Below are positions 10,876 through 24,173 of a stretch of DNA of 64,000 nucleotides, one piece after another (positions within the stretch are counted from its first letter, which is position 1; every line of letters begins with the position of its first letter). A program made the translations under genes and the position numbers. The notes under the pieces were generated by a model. The model did not search any database and was not told the origin of the DNA. It saw nothing but the letters and a program-made list of their open reading frames with translations. Origin of the DNA: Sipunculus nudus (Eukaryota > Annelida > Sipuncula > Golfingiida > Sipunculidae). Location of the stretch: contig CM049316.1 of NCBI GenBank assembly GCA_026874595.1, forward strand, positions 15,817,839 to 15,881,838, read 5' to 3'.

Positions 10876-11351
10876 CAAGGTCAAAGTCAAATGTTTTGTA
10901 CTTATATTTTAAAGCATAAAAATACTAAAATTTTAAAGCATAAAAATATCTTGGGCACTTCATTGTCATATGTTATGTGATATGGTGATCAAGAGGAAAT
11001 AGATCTCGTGATCTCTTTTTATATTGCTGATTCTCTCATAGTAATACTACATGGTCAAGGTGCCTACCATATTACAACAATACTAACATTTATAATCAAT
11101 TTGTGTGGTTATATGGAAGATTCCAAGATTCCAAAAGCCATGTTGATGGTCTTGATACAGAAATATTCATGTCATATTAAACTATTCCAAGTACCTTGTA
11201 GAACAGGGAGATCTGTAAAATCGTTGTCTGGATATTTTATATTTCTATATAATTTATCTGAATATGAGCTGAAACAGGTCTAATTGTTACAAGTTATAGA
11301 CAAGGCACTTCTTAAAGCTAAAAAGAGACAAAAATGCACACAAAAAACTTA

Positions 11352-11592
11352 TCAGCCATATTTGATCAACAGAAAAGAAGGCAAATCTGCATATGTAAAA
11401 AGGCATATGAGTACTCATTATTCCTAAAGGAAAGTTTGCACATTACGGGAATACAAATATCTCTATTGTACTCAGCCATATTTGATCAACAGAAAAGAAG
11501 GCACATCTGCATATGTAAAAAGGCATATGAGTACTCATTATTCCTAAAGGAAAGTTTGCACATTACGGGAATACAAATATCTCTATTGTACT
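11352..11592 (+). repeat. Near-perfect 120-bp direct tandem duplication
   Basis: The 120 bases from 11352 are repeated from 11472 with one visible difference (GCAAATCTGC versus GCACATCTGC). Being 40 codons long, it keeps a frame open, but the translated product resembles nothing known. Such identity means a very recent duplication or an assembly duplication. Confidence 0.9.
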
Positions 11593-13850
11593 CTTGTTGG
11601 ATAAAACGGACCATGTAGATCCGGGCATAAAGGCCAACACCACGGATGGAATTTTATTTTTATAATTTTGTTTTGATGGAGGTAGCTGCTACCATTTTTT
11701 TAATGCAAAGTTAAATACATATATGTACATCTGTAGATTTCCACTCCGGTTTCGGACTACGTGACAGGGCAGTATCACACGCTCTCTCTCATTTTATATC
11801 CTGGCATTAACCAAGCCCCAATGACTTCCGTAGGTGCTGGATGCGTAATCATCCCCATTGCTTGGTCAAATCACCGAGGATCCTCCGAAAGGAGCACTCG
11901 TTTGTGAGTCAACCAAGGCCATTGGGCACGACCTTCCTATTACGCCTGGATGGAATTACTGTCGAGTGTGCATCAACCAGGGGATGCAAATGCCATAATA
12001 ATGTAAACCTTCAGCTGTTTCCAGTGGTGAAAAACTGCCCCCCCCCCGGGTCCTTTTCCCATTTATTCATGATTATTTTTGTTTTCGGGTTTCATTTTTA
12101 TTCCCGGGCAATTAAATTATTTATTAACATATGTTTGATTTCCTGCGTTAAGATAACATCTAAATAATTGTATACTCAGAAAGGGGGTCTTTCCTTTATT
12201 GCATTCTGGTTGGTCATAACACCAGGGTAAAGATCCCCAAATTGCACTCGTGTCTAAGTGAGGCACAGCCTTCCCGTTAGTCTGTCAATTATTTTACCAT
12301 GAAAATTAAGTTTAGGTGTTGATATTTTGTGAGTGATAAACTTGGATGCGCATTTTCACCGATGAATCAACATGTAACATACAACTGAATGTATGGACAG
12401 GGCAGTTTATATCCCTAGTTGTAACTTGTAAAAATATGAATATTAAAGCTAAGCCCCACTAAGGTTTAACCACATTATCTAAATACATTTATAGTAATAA
12501 AAGTTGAGGAGCAGAAAATCCTAATATTTCTTATGTGAATAATGTCTCATAATATTCCTCTTCAAACTTTTGAGGTTTTTATCATGCGATTATACTATCG
12601 TGTTATTAGAGATGTTTTAATTCATGAATTGACAACTGAATTCAACATGTTTTGAAATTCAATGTCTTTAATCCCCCGATATCACCCAACGACATTACCA
12701 ACATTCATAACAGGTATGTAATAATAAGTATGATCATGCAGTAGAGTGTTTCCAAATAAAGAAGGGAACCTTCACCAGAGATCTTCCATTGTTTCGTGAA
12801 TTCAAGAAGAGCCGCACAGAAAGCCCAATTTAACACTGAAACTCTTACACAGATTCATCGGCCTCCGTAGCTGCATGGTCAACCGTTTCACCAAATTATT
12901 TATATAATAGGACTGTTGCAGAGAAACAAGTTTTTCCGATGTTCCCACTGAATGTCTTTCAGGCATTGCTGTGCCTAAGGATTAACATATAATACATAAT
13001 TTCAACCATGTTCAAGATAAATCCATGTTGATTTTACCTATATACATTTATATGTCATTTGAAACAGTTATCCTTATATCATATATTCCACTGCCCATCT
13101 CAATATTATCTGAATACGTCCTAAGCCTATTTTGCAACTGGCTGCTGTGGCATTCTGGTTTTCTTATTATGCACGCGCATCTTCTGGCCAATGCAAAACT
13201 GATAGTAATTCCTGATATTATCATCCATGGTAGGGGTATCTTAATCTTGAGGTGCTTGGTCCCGATTATCCGACATTAACCTCCGGTGTTCCTAAAGGTA
13301 CATGTAATTGAATTCGCCAGATGGCATTTACATGTTCACACTTATCATTTTTTATGGGCAGCCCCAGTATGACCCTGTGCACGTGCAGATGTGTTGTCTT
13401 CTTTCGTTGGCCGCCCTTTTTTGTCAGGGCGCAAATTTTTTTCGGTTTTACTCTTTCAATCTTTTGTGACATTAACAATAACAGCTGACCTATTTCTGTC
13501 CATATTAAGGTAAACTCCAAAGATATTCAAAGGGCTTCTACTGAAGCTCCTCGATTTGTACCAGGCGTCTGGAATAGTTAACAAGCTATAGATTTTTTTT
13601 ACTGACCACACACATTGATTTCAAAATAGTTGTTTCGCATTAATACTGTCGAAGATTAATACTAAGCAATTAATCAGAAGAGAATCAGCATGTAAAAAGT
13701 GAATGTAAAAATTATATGTAAAACGTACATCAACATTACTGTGTTTACAAACATGTTGTTGATGAACAAGTTCATACATCCTTCACGTAGGTATTATAAG
13801 AATATTCCAGAACCAGAATTACCTTTAGATCATTAATATATATATACACA
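11593..13850. other. Intergenic, no supported gene
   Basis: Mixed-composition sequence with only short open frames. A C run (about 12037-12046) next to CCCGGGTCC and a later CCCGGGC are the only low-complexity marks. No coding similarity, tRNA or transposon ends were recognised. Confidence 0.45.
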
Positions 13851-14187
13851 CAGAGAAGCAAGAAATCACAAATTTTCTTTCAAAAAGGAAGGTGAATGGG
13901 CACCTTTAAGGTCCGTTTGAAAAAACATATGACAGTATCTTTGTGTAATGTATTTTAATATCGTCCCTATGGTATATTATTCTGCTATAACAATTATTAA
14001 GACAAATATTTCAAATGTTGATTATTTGAAAACCATATTACATGATATATGACAGCGTAATACCCAAGATGTCTAATGTTACTCTTAAGATAGAAGGTTG
14101 GTAAATAAGTTGAAAATCATATAAATCGATCCAATATTATTCATTTTGATGAGATATTTACAATATCAAAGAATTATCTAGGCTTTT

Positions 14188-14482
14188 TTATATGTTGGCG
14201 GCCATCTTGGATTTTTAGGGGATCAGAGGGTTGATAAAATTTGTTACCTAACATTTTCCATCAGCTTACACCTAAATGAAGTGAAAGCAAGTGCTATCTC
14301 AATTTGGGCATTCAATTCCTACGGGACTGTGATTTTGCTACATGGGCGACTACACTATATGGAGGGAAACTGACAGACGCTTCACTTGGACAATAAAATG
14401 TTTGACGCGGGGGGGGGGGGGGGTTAAAGTGACGCGGGCGGTGCCTGAAATACATACAATTATTTTATTTTTTGGCCTAACA
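14188..14482 (-). repeat. Right arm of the inverted-repeat pair
   Basis: Reverse-complement counterpart of 9850-10378: GGCGGCCATCTTGG, ATTTGTTACCTAACATTTT, GGGCATTCAATTCCTACGG, GACGCGGGCGGTGCC and TTTTTTGGCCT in mirrored order. It contains a G run of about 15 (about 14409-14423) after GACGC. Confidence 0.75.
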
Positions 14483-15690
14483 GACGACCATAACAGATCA
14501 GTATGCGCACTCCCGTGACAGAAATGAACACATTACTCCCATTTTTATCCTATATTTCCATCTATATTCCAAGGATTCCATTTAGTCCATCTGATGTTAC
14601 AATAACATTAAAACGATTGCAGTTTCACGTCAGACTTTGTTTTGCTATGTCTGTTAATATGTCTTAAGGACAGATCCTTGCACCTTGAGTACCAACAGTA
14701 AGTAATAATGTATGTTCCAGGGCCAAGCTACTTCGGATATCAGTTCACAGTGAGCCTACATTACCCTGAGCTATTCATACAGAGTTGGTGTTGGTGCTTG
14801 TATTATGTCTGTTCACTGCGAACCTACATGGCAGTGACTGGTGTGTATATTTTGTAACAAGTGTCTATTTATAGTAAGCCTGTAAAACTGGGACCATCCA
14901 AATACTTTGGGCCCATACTATTTTTCTGCAAGCCTACATTAGTGATAAGTCAAAACAGTATATGTTGGTTCTTGGCTATTTGTAATATGTCACAGATGTC
15001 CGAGAACACAAAAGTAACCTGCAAAATGCCCAACTTGAAATTTATTTTATAGATGGCAGTGTGCCAGAGGTATCACCTTTTCAAGAGTGTGGTCACTCAC
15101 CTGGTTAACAATATGTCCCCTTGACGGGGCGCCTATTAAAGGTTAACATTGAGAAACAATGAGTGCATATCTCGTCTTATCATCATCTTACTAAACTCTG
15201 AAATATATTTGTGAATGTCCTGGAAAACATCCCTGTGATACCTACAATTCCGAGTGGTAGAGCTATCAGTGTGGGATACTGTGGTTTGTTAATAGTAAAG
15301 GGCTTTTTGATGAATTTGTAAATGGGGGGGGGGGTTATAAAAAACTTCTGTATATATATGGTCATATGAACAAATGTTAGGCAAGCTGTAACTTGATACC
15401 ATTATTACTCTGATCAAGACCGATAAGCAGGACTTTCATCAATGGTGGCAACTGCCAACTCGGATCATGCGTTAAGAGGGCCATGTTGGGCGGGGGGCCA
15501 CAAACCATGGGGCCCCTTGGCATGTGCTCACTGTGCCCATACGTAAAGATGGCCCTGCATGTTTTACAACTATTGAAACAATTATTTTGCATGTTAGGTG
15601 TTTTTGGAGCATTGAATTACAGTTAAGCATCACTATGATTTAGTGATGCTTATTAGCATGGTGTGTGTTACATAAAAGGGGGCTTGGCAC
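14483..15690. other. Intergenic with weak ~90-130 bp internal repetition
   Basis: AGTGAGCCTACATTA, TGCGAACCTACATGG, AGTAAGCCTGTAAAA and CAAGCCTACATTAG recur between about 14750 and 14950 with similar neighbours, pointing to an old tandem repeat. GTCCCCTTGACGGGGC lies at 15115-15130. No gene is supported. Confidence 0.4.
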
Positions 15691-15869
15691 ACAGATATTG
15701 CTGTTGGTCACAGGTTTTCCGTGAAGTCTGGACCAAATCAGGCCCTGAACATGCAATATAAACTAGAATAGCTTTGTTTTTGCAGCACAAAAACAGTACC
15801 TGTTTTCCCCTTATGGTCCATCCTAAAACTTTAGGGGTAAAATATGCATCTCAAACAATGATTCTAGAT

Positions 15870-16900
15870 TTCAGCGGATTTGACCTTGAAGGTCATGGTC
15901 CAGGTCACCACTTATCGAACTCCAAGATTTTGCCGAAATAACTGACGAGTGATATTAACAAAAAAAATATTGATTACTTCCTGAATCATGGGGGTCACAA
16001 TAATCCTAATAATCCAATAATTATGCAAAAATGACCTTGAAGATCAAGGTCAAGGTTACATTACCCAAAATATTATAAGAACCCAGTTAAAACAACTTCT
16101 GTCGAGTGTGAGGGGAAAGTCCATAAAACTTCATAAGACAATAACTATAATTCAGCTAATTTAACCTTGAAAATACTGGTCAAGGTCACCGGTTTTTAAA
16201 ATTGCCCAATAACTTGGTAGGAACAATTTGTGTACTACATTTTGTGAGAAAATTTGAAGCCCTTCAAAAGTTATCGGGTTCACAAGAATGATACATTTGT
16301 GCAGGAGTGACCTTGAGGATGAAAAAGAAGGTCATCATATTTCGAACTCGTCTAAGATTTTGTGGAACAATTTGTGTACCAAATTTGCGGAGAAAATGTA
16401 AAGGCCTTAAAAATTTATGGGGTTCATAAAAATTGATATTTCTACATACCTGACCTTGATTTCAACTTGTTCGAGAATTTGGTAGGAACATTGAATGTTT
16501 CACATTTTGGAGAAAAAAAAATTCTGCCCTTTTTAAGTTATCACCTTCACAAGATGATAACTATAATTCGGCTGATTTGACCTTAAGACAGTGGAAAAGG
16601 TCACCGGTTTTCGAACACACCCAAGAACCTGGTAGGAACAATTTGTGTACCAAATTTTAGGAGGAAAGTGAAATACTTTAAGGGTTATGGATTGCACAAA
16701 AATTTTACATTTTGGGAGATTTGACCTTGAAGAAGATCAGTGACTGTGGATTTGAACTCATTCGAGGTTTTGGCAGGAAATTTGCATTAAATATGCAGCC
16801 CTTCAAAAGTTGTAGAGTTCACAAGATATCCTACAGACGACGACGACAGACGACGGCATTGAAAACAACACGTCTCCCCTTGGAGAGGGAGGGGAGACAA
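15870..16900 (+). repeat. ~140-bp tandem array rich in TGACCTTGA, ending in a palindromic terminus
   Basis: TTGACCTTGA or a near variant recurs at about 15891, 16033, 16162, 16309, 16452, 16577 and 16722. It is accompanied by GGTAGGAACAATTTGTGTAC, CAAATTTTGTGAGAAAATG, GCCCTTCAAAAGTTAT and TCACAAGATGATAACTATAA. The right end has ACAGACGACGACGACAGACG and then the hairpin GTCTCCCCT-(9 nt)-AGGGGAGAC. The architecture (internal tandem units plus a GACG-rich end) parallels 5962-6668, suggesting related interspersed elements. Confidence 0.75.
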
Positions 16901-18747
16901 AAATATGATAGATCTACATATTGAAAAATTACAATAAAAAAGAAACTCATTATCTGATTCCTGAAATCAAATACTATCTGTTGATAGTATACATTAAACG
17001 ATTTGATTTTTTTATAACATATAAAGTTCCATAAAGTTCCATACTTTTCATGTTATAGGGGTTTGGGAATTCTCCGAACGACATTAAGGTTTGATGAGAA
17101 TCTCTTCATGTGTGACCAAAGGGTTTTAGAAATGATGTACTAATGTAGTAATTATTTAGGATACGTGTATGGCGTATGCAAACTATCACATACATTTTGA
17201 ACCTCTGGGTTATTTTATATCATTTACATATACTGAGAAACCTTTATAAAGATACAGGTGACCAAGTCATCACTTAAAATAAAGCAATGAAATAAAAGAA
17301 ATTACAGCCATGTTAAATTATACACAGGTATCTCCCCCAAACCTTATAATCCAAAGTCTATCAGTCAAACTAATGTATAAAAATTAAAAACAGCACCAGA
17401 GCCATTTATTATACCAACGTCAATGGGCACAAAAACACAGTTTCGCATCAACAGCATAAATCCCTTAACACTCGTTCCCAGTGTCGCAGTACATGTGACT
17501 AAACGTTATCAGAAAGTATAAAAATTCTAATTAATATTGAGTCTGAATATTAGCAGATTGTAAGCCAAATTCTGAAAAGGAAACCAAGGTTGGGAACCAG
17601 ATCGTAATCACTGACTGTGCCAAGTTGTTACCTGATTTGATGCTTCTTGGTCTCGACATCAACAACATTACATCATCCTCAAATGTTATAAATGTACAAA
17701 TCATTGTCTATGATAACAATATAAACGAAAATAAATGCCTGTTATATTCGATTGTTTGAACTGGTTTCTATAGGCACGACGCTCTGCCCTCCCCTTCTGC
17801 GGACAGATCTTTCAGTCTTAAGTCGACAGCTAAGACACCCTCAACAAACTGACAGTGTCTTTTCTGAAGGATTCTCCATCAATGCAGTAAAGCAATACAT
17901 TGATGGAATAATCGCATACATACCAGCAGTTTAATATACGTTTTACAAAAACCAATGTCGGATCTTCACAACAAAAGCATATAGCATATGTGATTATGTA
18001 CGGTAGATGCATTGCGACATACGACAATTAATGAGCAGTAGAAATTTGGTAATTTTATTCTCTTGTTTAATTCTCTTATTATATTGATTTGTTGTAGATG
18101 TGATGCGGAGCCCTACGGACGAACTTTAGATGGTACATATGGTAAATGCAGAGAACATGAGTATGATCATACTGAACAATAAGTTACATATTCCAATGTA
18201 TACCGTAACGACAAATATGAAATAAACATTGGCTTTTGGATTTTGATTTTTCGATTTGGATTTATATAGCAACCAAATTCTCCTTCCTGGACAAAAAAGA
18301 CAATTCCAAATACCAATCCGACACCACCTATAACCATAACAGTTAAGAATATTGAAATAGTCTTGTATTTTGATAAGCATGAGCGTCTCAGTAAATGAAC
18401 GACAGGCAGATATCGAACTTAGCTTATCGTTACATTAAGAACACTTGAAATAATAATTGCTGTTTCCTAAATAGTAGCACTTATGAAACATGTCTGTCTT
18501 AAATCCACCAGACCGAATCCTCACTGCAAACAAATTAAGGTATCCGACGTTGTCAGACAGATCAAGAGGAATGATTGTAAATTAATTTCCAAAACTTCCA
18601 ACAATAAGGGAAGCATACAAGAACTTTGAGAAAACGTCTTCTCCAAGTGCATACAGATGTAAGTATTTATCCCATTCTTGATCATTCATGTTTGTGAGAT
18701 TCCTGACTCCGATTGCATCATTTTGAACTGTACTGTTTGTAATCCGC
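16129..18747 (+). repeat. Tandem unit A of a 2,713-bp triplication
   Basis: Homologous to units B and C almost base for base from about 16129. The left edge is inside the TGACCTTGA array, where unit A keeps about 16 bases missing from B. It holds the end of the array, about 850 bp of AT-rich non-coding sequence (16925-17750) and GPCR pseudogene copy A. It ends at the join after GTAATCCGC (18747). Confidence 0.9.
17752..18747 (-). pseudogene. Rhodopsin-like (class A) GPCR pseudogene, copy A
   Basis: Minus-strand homologue of the better preserved copy C (23169-24220). The TM4-TM5 part lies at about 18126-18410 and the TM6-TM7 part at about 17752-18030, with LNCWYVCDYSINVLLYC and FRKD. It shares the in-frame stops of the other copies and adds its own. 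A TAA in the loop after TM5 (CTTTAG on the plus strand at 18124, where B and C read CTTGAG) and a one-base insertion near 17840 (ACACCCTCAAC versus ACACCTTAAC) are specific to A. The N-terminal segment is cut at 18747, so the start codon is absent. It cannot make a receptor. Confidence 0.75.
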
Positions 18748-21460
18748 AATTTATGGGGTTCATAAAAAATTGATATTTCTACATATTTGACCTTGTGGTA
18801 GGAACATTGAATGTTTCACATTTTGGAGGAAAATATGCAGCCCTTCAAAAGTTATCACGTTCACAAGATGATAACTATAATTCGGCTGATTTGACCTTGA
18901 AAATACTGGTCAAGGTCCCCGGTTTTCAAAATTGCCCAATAACTTGGTAAGAACAATTTGTGTACAACATTTTGTGAGAAAATGTGAAGCCCTTCACAAG
19001 AATGATACATTTGTGCAGGACTGACCTTGAGGATGAAGAAGAAGGTCATCATATTTCGAACTCGTCTAAGATTTTGTGGAACAATTTGTGTACCAAATTT
19101 GCGGAGAAAATGTAAAGGCCTTAAAAATTTATGGGGTTCATAAAAATTGATATTTCTACATACCTGACCTTGATTTCAACTTGTTCGAGAATTTGGTAGG
19201 AACATTGAATGTTTCACATTTTGGAGAAAAAAAAATTCTGCCCTTCTTAAGTTATCACCTTCACAAGATGATAACTATAATTCGGCTGATTTGACCTTAA
19301 GACAGTGGAAAAGGTCACCGGTTTTCGAACACACCCAAGAATCTGGTAGGAACAATTTGTGTACCAAATTTTAGGAGGAAAGTGAAATACTTTAAGGGTT
19401 ATGGATTGCACAAAAATTTTACATTTTGGGAGATTTGACCTTGAAGAAGATCAGTGACTGTGGATTTGAACTCATTCGAGGTTTTGGCAGGAAATTTGCA
19501 TTAAATATGCAGCCCTTCAAAAGTTGTAGAGTTCACAAGATATCCTACAGACGACGACGACAGACGACGGCATTGAAAACAACACGTCTCCCCTTGGAGA
19601 GGGAGGGGAGACAAAAATATGATAGATCTACATATTGAAAAATTACAATAAAAAAGAAACTCATTATCTGATTCCTGAAATCAAATACTATCTGTTGATA
19701 GTATACATTAAACGATTTGATTTTTTTATAACATATAAAGTTCCATAAAGTTCCATACTTTTCATGTTATAGGGGTTTGGGAATTCTCCGAACGACATTA
19801 AGGTTTGATGAGAAACTCTTCATGTGTGACCAAAGGGTTTTAGAAATGATGTACTAATGTAGTAATTATTTAGGATACGTGTATGGCGTATGCAAACTAT
19901 CACATACATTTTGAACCTCTGGGTTATTTTATATCATTTACATATACTGAGAAACCTTTATAAAGATACAGGTGACCAAGTCATCACTTAAAATAAAGCA
20001 ATGAAATAAAAGAAATTACTGCCATGTTAAATTATACACAGGTATCTCCCCCAAACCTTATAATCCAAAGTCTATTAGTCAAACTAATGTATAAAAATTA
20101 AAAACAGCACCAGAGCCATTTATTATACCAACGTCAATGGGCACAAAAACACAGTTTCGCATCAACAGCATAAATCCCTTAACACTCGTTCCCAGTGTCG
20201 CAGTATATGTGACTAAACGTTATCAGAAATTATAAAAATTCTAATTAATATTGAGTCTGAATATTAGCAGATTGTAAGCCAAATTCTGAAAAGGGAACCA
20301 AGGTTGGGAACCAGATCGTAATCACTGACTTTGCCAAGTTGTTACCTGATTTGATGCTTCTTGGTCTCGACATCCACAACATTACATCATCCTCAAATGT
20401 TATAAATGTACAAATCATTGTCTATGATAACAATATAAACGAAAATAAATGCCTGTTATATTCGATTGTTTGAACTGGCTTCTATAGGCACGACGCTCTG
20501 CCCTCCCCTTCTGCGGACAGATCTTTCAGTCTTAAGTCGACAGCTAAGACACCTTAACAAACTGACAGTGTCTTTTCTGAAGGATTCTCCATCAATGCAG
20601 TAAAGCAATACATTGATGGAATAATCGCATACATACCAGCAGTTCAATATACGTTTTGCAAAAAACAATGTCGGATCTTCACAACAAAAGCATATAGCAT
20701 ATGTGATTATGTACGGTAGATGCATTGCGACATACGACAATTAATGAGCAGTAGAAATTTGGTAATTTTATTCTCTTGTTTAATTCTCTTATTATATTGA
20801 TTTGTTGTAGATGTGATGCGGAGCCCTACGGATGAACTTGAGATGGTACATATGGTAAATGCAGAGAACATGAGTATGACCATACTGAACAATATGTTAC
20901 ATATTCCAATGTATACCGTAACGACAAATATGAAATAAACATTGGCTTTTGGATTTTGATTTTTCGATTTGGATTTATAAAGCAACCAAATTCTTCTTCC
21001 TGGACAAAAAAGACAATTCCAAATACCAATCCGACACCACCTATAACCATAACAGTTAAGAATATTGAAATAGTCTTGTATTTTGATAAGCATGAGCGTC
21101 TCAGTAAATGAGCGACAGGCAGATATCGAACTTAGCTTATCGTTACATTAAGAACACTTGAAATAATAATTGCTGTTTCCTAAATAGTAGCACTTATGAA
21201 ACATGTCTGTCTTAAATCCACCAGACCGAATCCTCACTGCAAACAAATTAAGGTATCCGACGTTGTCAGACAGATCAAGAGGAATGATTGTAAATTAATT
21301 TCCAAAACTTCCAACAATAAGGGAAGCATACAAGAACTTTGAGAAAACGCCTTCTCCAAGTGCATACAGATGTAAGTATTTATCCCATTCTTGATCATTC
21401 ATGTTTGTGAGATTCCTGACTCCGATTGCATCATTTTGAACTGTACTGTTTGTAATCCGC
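18748..21460 (+). repeat. Tandem unit B of the 2,713-bp triplication
   Basis: Begins with AATTTATGGGGTTCAT directly after unit A's GTAATCCGC and ends with the same GTAATCCGC at 21460. It includes array units (18748-19540), the GTCTCCCC...GGGGAGAC terminus, the AT-rich spacer and GPCR copy B. Differences from A and C are scattered single bases. Confidence 0.93.
20456..21460 (-). pseudogene. Rhodopsin-like GPCR pseudogene, copy B
   Basis: Minus strand. The TM4 frame (20826-21050) reads VMVIGGVGLVFGIVFFV; the TM5 frame (20707-21093) reads VYFIFVVTVYIGICN. The TM6-TM7 frame (20456-20740) holds LPYIITYAI, then an acidic loop, then LNCWYVCDYSINVLLYC and FRKD. These pieces lie in different frames. 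Upstream pieces for TM1-TM3 (21060-21460) carry the same three stops as copies A and C. The N-terminus is truncated at 21460 by the duplication join. Confidence 0.78.
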
Positions 21461-24173
21461 AATTTATGGGGTTCATAAAAAATTGATATTTCTACATATT
21501 TGACCTTGTGGTAGGAACATTGAATGTTTCACATTTTGGAGGAAAATATGCAGCCCTTCAAAAGTTATCACGTTCACAAGATGATAACTATAATTCGGCT
21601 GATTTGACCTTGAAAATACTGGTCAAGGTCCCCGGTTTTCAAAATTGCCCAATAACTTGGTAAGAACAATTTGTGTACAACATTTTGTGAGAAAATGTGA
21701 AGCCCTTCACAAGAATGATACATTTGTGCAGGACTGACCTTGAGGATGAAGAAGAAGGTCATCATATTTCGAACTCGTCTAAGATTTTGTGGAACAATTT
21801 GTGTACCAAATTTGCGGAGAAAATGTAAAGGCCTTAAAAATTTATGGGGTTCATAAAAATTGATATTTCTACATACCTGACCTTGATTTCAACTTGTTCG
21901 AGAATTTGGTAGGAACATTGAATGTTTCACATTTTGGAGAAAAAAAAATTCTGCCCTTCTTAAGTTATCACCTTCACAAGATGATAACTATAATTCGGCT
22001 GATTTGACCTTAAGACAGTGGAAAAGGTCACCGGTTTTCGAACACACCCAAGAATCTGGTAGGAACAATTTGTGTACCAAATTTTAGGAGGAAAGTGAAA
22101 TACTTTAAGGGTTATGGATTGCACAAAAATTTTACATTTTGGGAGATTTGACCTTGAAGAAGATCAGTGACTGTGGACTTGAAATCATTCGAGGTTTTGG
22201 CAGGAAATTTGCATTAAATATGCAGCCCTTCAAAAGTTGTAGAGTTCACAAGATATCCTACAGACGACGACGACAGACGACGGCATAGAAAACAACACGT
22301 CTCCCCTTGGAGAGGGAGGGGAGACAAAAATATGATAGATCTACATATTGAAAAATTACAATGAAAAGGAAACTCATTATCTGATTCCTGAAATCAAATA
22401 CTATCTGTTGATAGTATACATGAAACGATTTGATTTTTTTATAACATATAATGTTCCATAAAGTTCCATACTTTTCATGTTATAGGGGTTTGGGAATTCT
22501 CCGAACGACATTAAGGTTTGATGAGAAACTCTTCATGTGTGACCAAAGGGTTTTAGAAATGATGTACTAATGTAGTAATTATTTAGGAAACTTGTATGGC
22601 GTATGCAAACTATCACATACATTTTGAACCTCTGGGTTATTTTATATCATTTACATATACTGAGAAACCTTTATAAAGATACAGGTGACCAAGTCATCAC
22701 TTAAAATAAAGCAATGAAATAAAAGAAATTACAGCCATGTTAAATTATACACAGGTATCTCCCCCAAACCTTATAATCCAAAGTCTATTAGTCAAACTAA
22801 TGTATACAAATTAAAAACAGCACCAGAGCCATTTATTATACCAACGTCAATGGGCACAAAAACACAGTTTCGCATCAACAGCATAAATCCCTTAACACTC
22901 GTTCCCAGTGTCGCAGTACATGTGACTAAACGTTATCAGAAATTATAAAAATTCTAATTAATATTGAGTCTGAATATTAGCAGATTGTAAGCCAAATTCT
23001 GAAAAGAAAACCAAGGTTGGGAACCAGATCGTAATCACTGACTGTGCCAAGTTGTTACCTGATTTGATGCTTCTTGGTCTCGACATCCACAACATTACAT
23101 CATCCTCAAATGTTATAAATGTACAAATCATTGTCTATGATAACAATATAAACGAAAATAAATGCCTGTTATATTCGATTGTTTGAACTGGTTTCTATAG
23201 GCACGACGCTCTGCCCTCCCCTTCTGCGGACAGATCTTTCAGTCTTAAGTCGACAGCTAAGACACCTTAACAAACTGACAGTGTCTTTTCTGAAGGATTC
23301 TCCATCAATGCAGTAAAGCAAAACATTGATGGAATAATCGCATACATACCAGCAGTTTGATATACGTTTTACAAAAACCAATGTCGGATCTTCACAACAA
23401 AAGCATATAGCATATGTGATTATGTACGGTAGATGCATTGCGATATACAACAATTAATGAGCAGTACAAATTTGGTAATTTTATTCTCTTGTTTAATTCT
23501 CTTATTATATTGATTTGTTGTAGATGTGATGCGGAGCCCTACGGATGAACTTGAGATGGTACGTATGGTAAATTCAGAGAACACGAGTATGACCATACTG
23601 AACAATAAGTTACATATTCCAATGTATACCGTAACGACAAATATGAAATAAACATTGGCTTTTGGATTTTGATTTTTCGATTTGGATTTATATAGCAACC
23701 AAATTCTTCTTCCTGGACAAAAAAGACAATTCCAAATACCAATCCGACACCACCTATAACCATAACAGTTAAGAATATTGCAATAGTCTTGTATTTTGAT
23801 AAGCATGAGCGTCTCAGTGAATGAGCGACAGGCAGATATCGAACTTAGCTTATCGTTACATTAAGAACACTTGAAATAATAATTGCTGTTTCCTAAATAG
23901 TAGCAGTTATGAAACATGTCTGTCTTAAATCCACCAGACCGAATCCTCACTGCAAAGAAATTAAGGTATCCGACGTGGTCAGACAGATCAAGAGGAATGA
24001 TGGCAAATTAATTTCCAAAACTTCCAACAATAAGGGAAGCATACAAGAACTTTGAGAAAACGTTTTCTCCAAGTGCATACAGATGTAAGTATTTATCCCA
24101 TTCTTGATCATTCATGTTTGTGAGATTCCTGACTCCGATTGCATCATTTTGAACTGTACTGTTTGTAATCCGC
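21461..24173 (+). repeat. Tandem unit C of the 2,713-bp triplication
   Basis: Starts with AATTTATGGGGTTCAT at 21461. Its right side continues past GTAATCCGC (24173) into unduplicated sequence CTGTCCATTTG, which completes the receptor N-terminus. Unit C therefore carries the original right flank of the duplicated segment. Confidence 0.93.

Noticed and set aside
13266-13520. Possible reverse-transcriptase motif (SGVPKGT-like reading near 13280)
   Set aside because: Only seven residues fit; neighbouring residues in that frame match no RT motif.
16712-16924. 70-codon frame identical at 19426-19638
   Set aside because: It is the translated end of the tandem array and its palindromic terminus, repeated only because the unit is duplicated.
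23830-24010. Reading the shared TGA/TAA/TAG codons in the GPCR copies as recoded or edited
   Set aside because: Three different stop codons plus frameshifts occur; pseudogene decay is far simpler.
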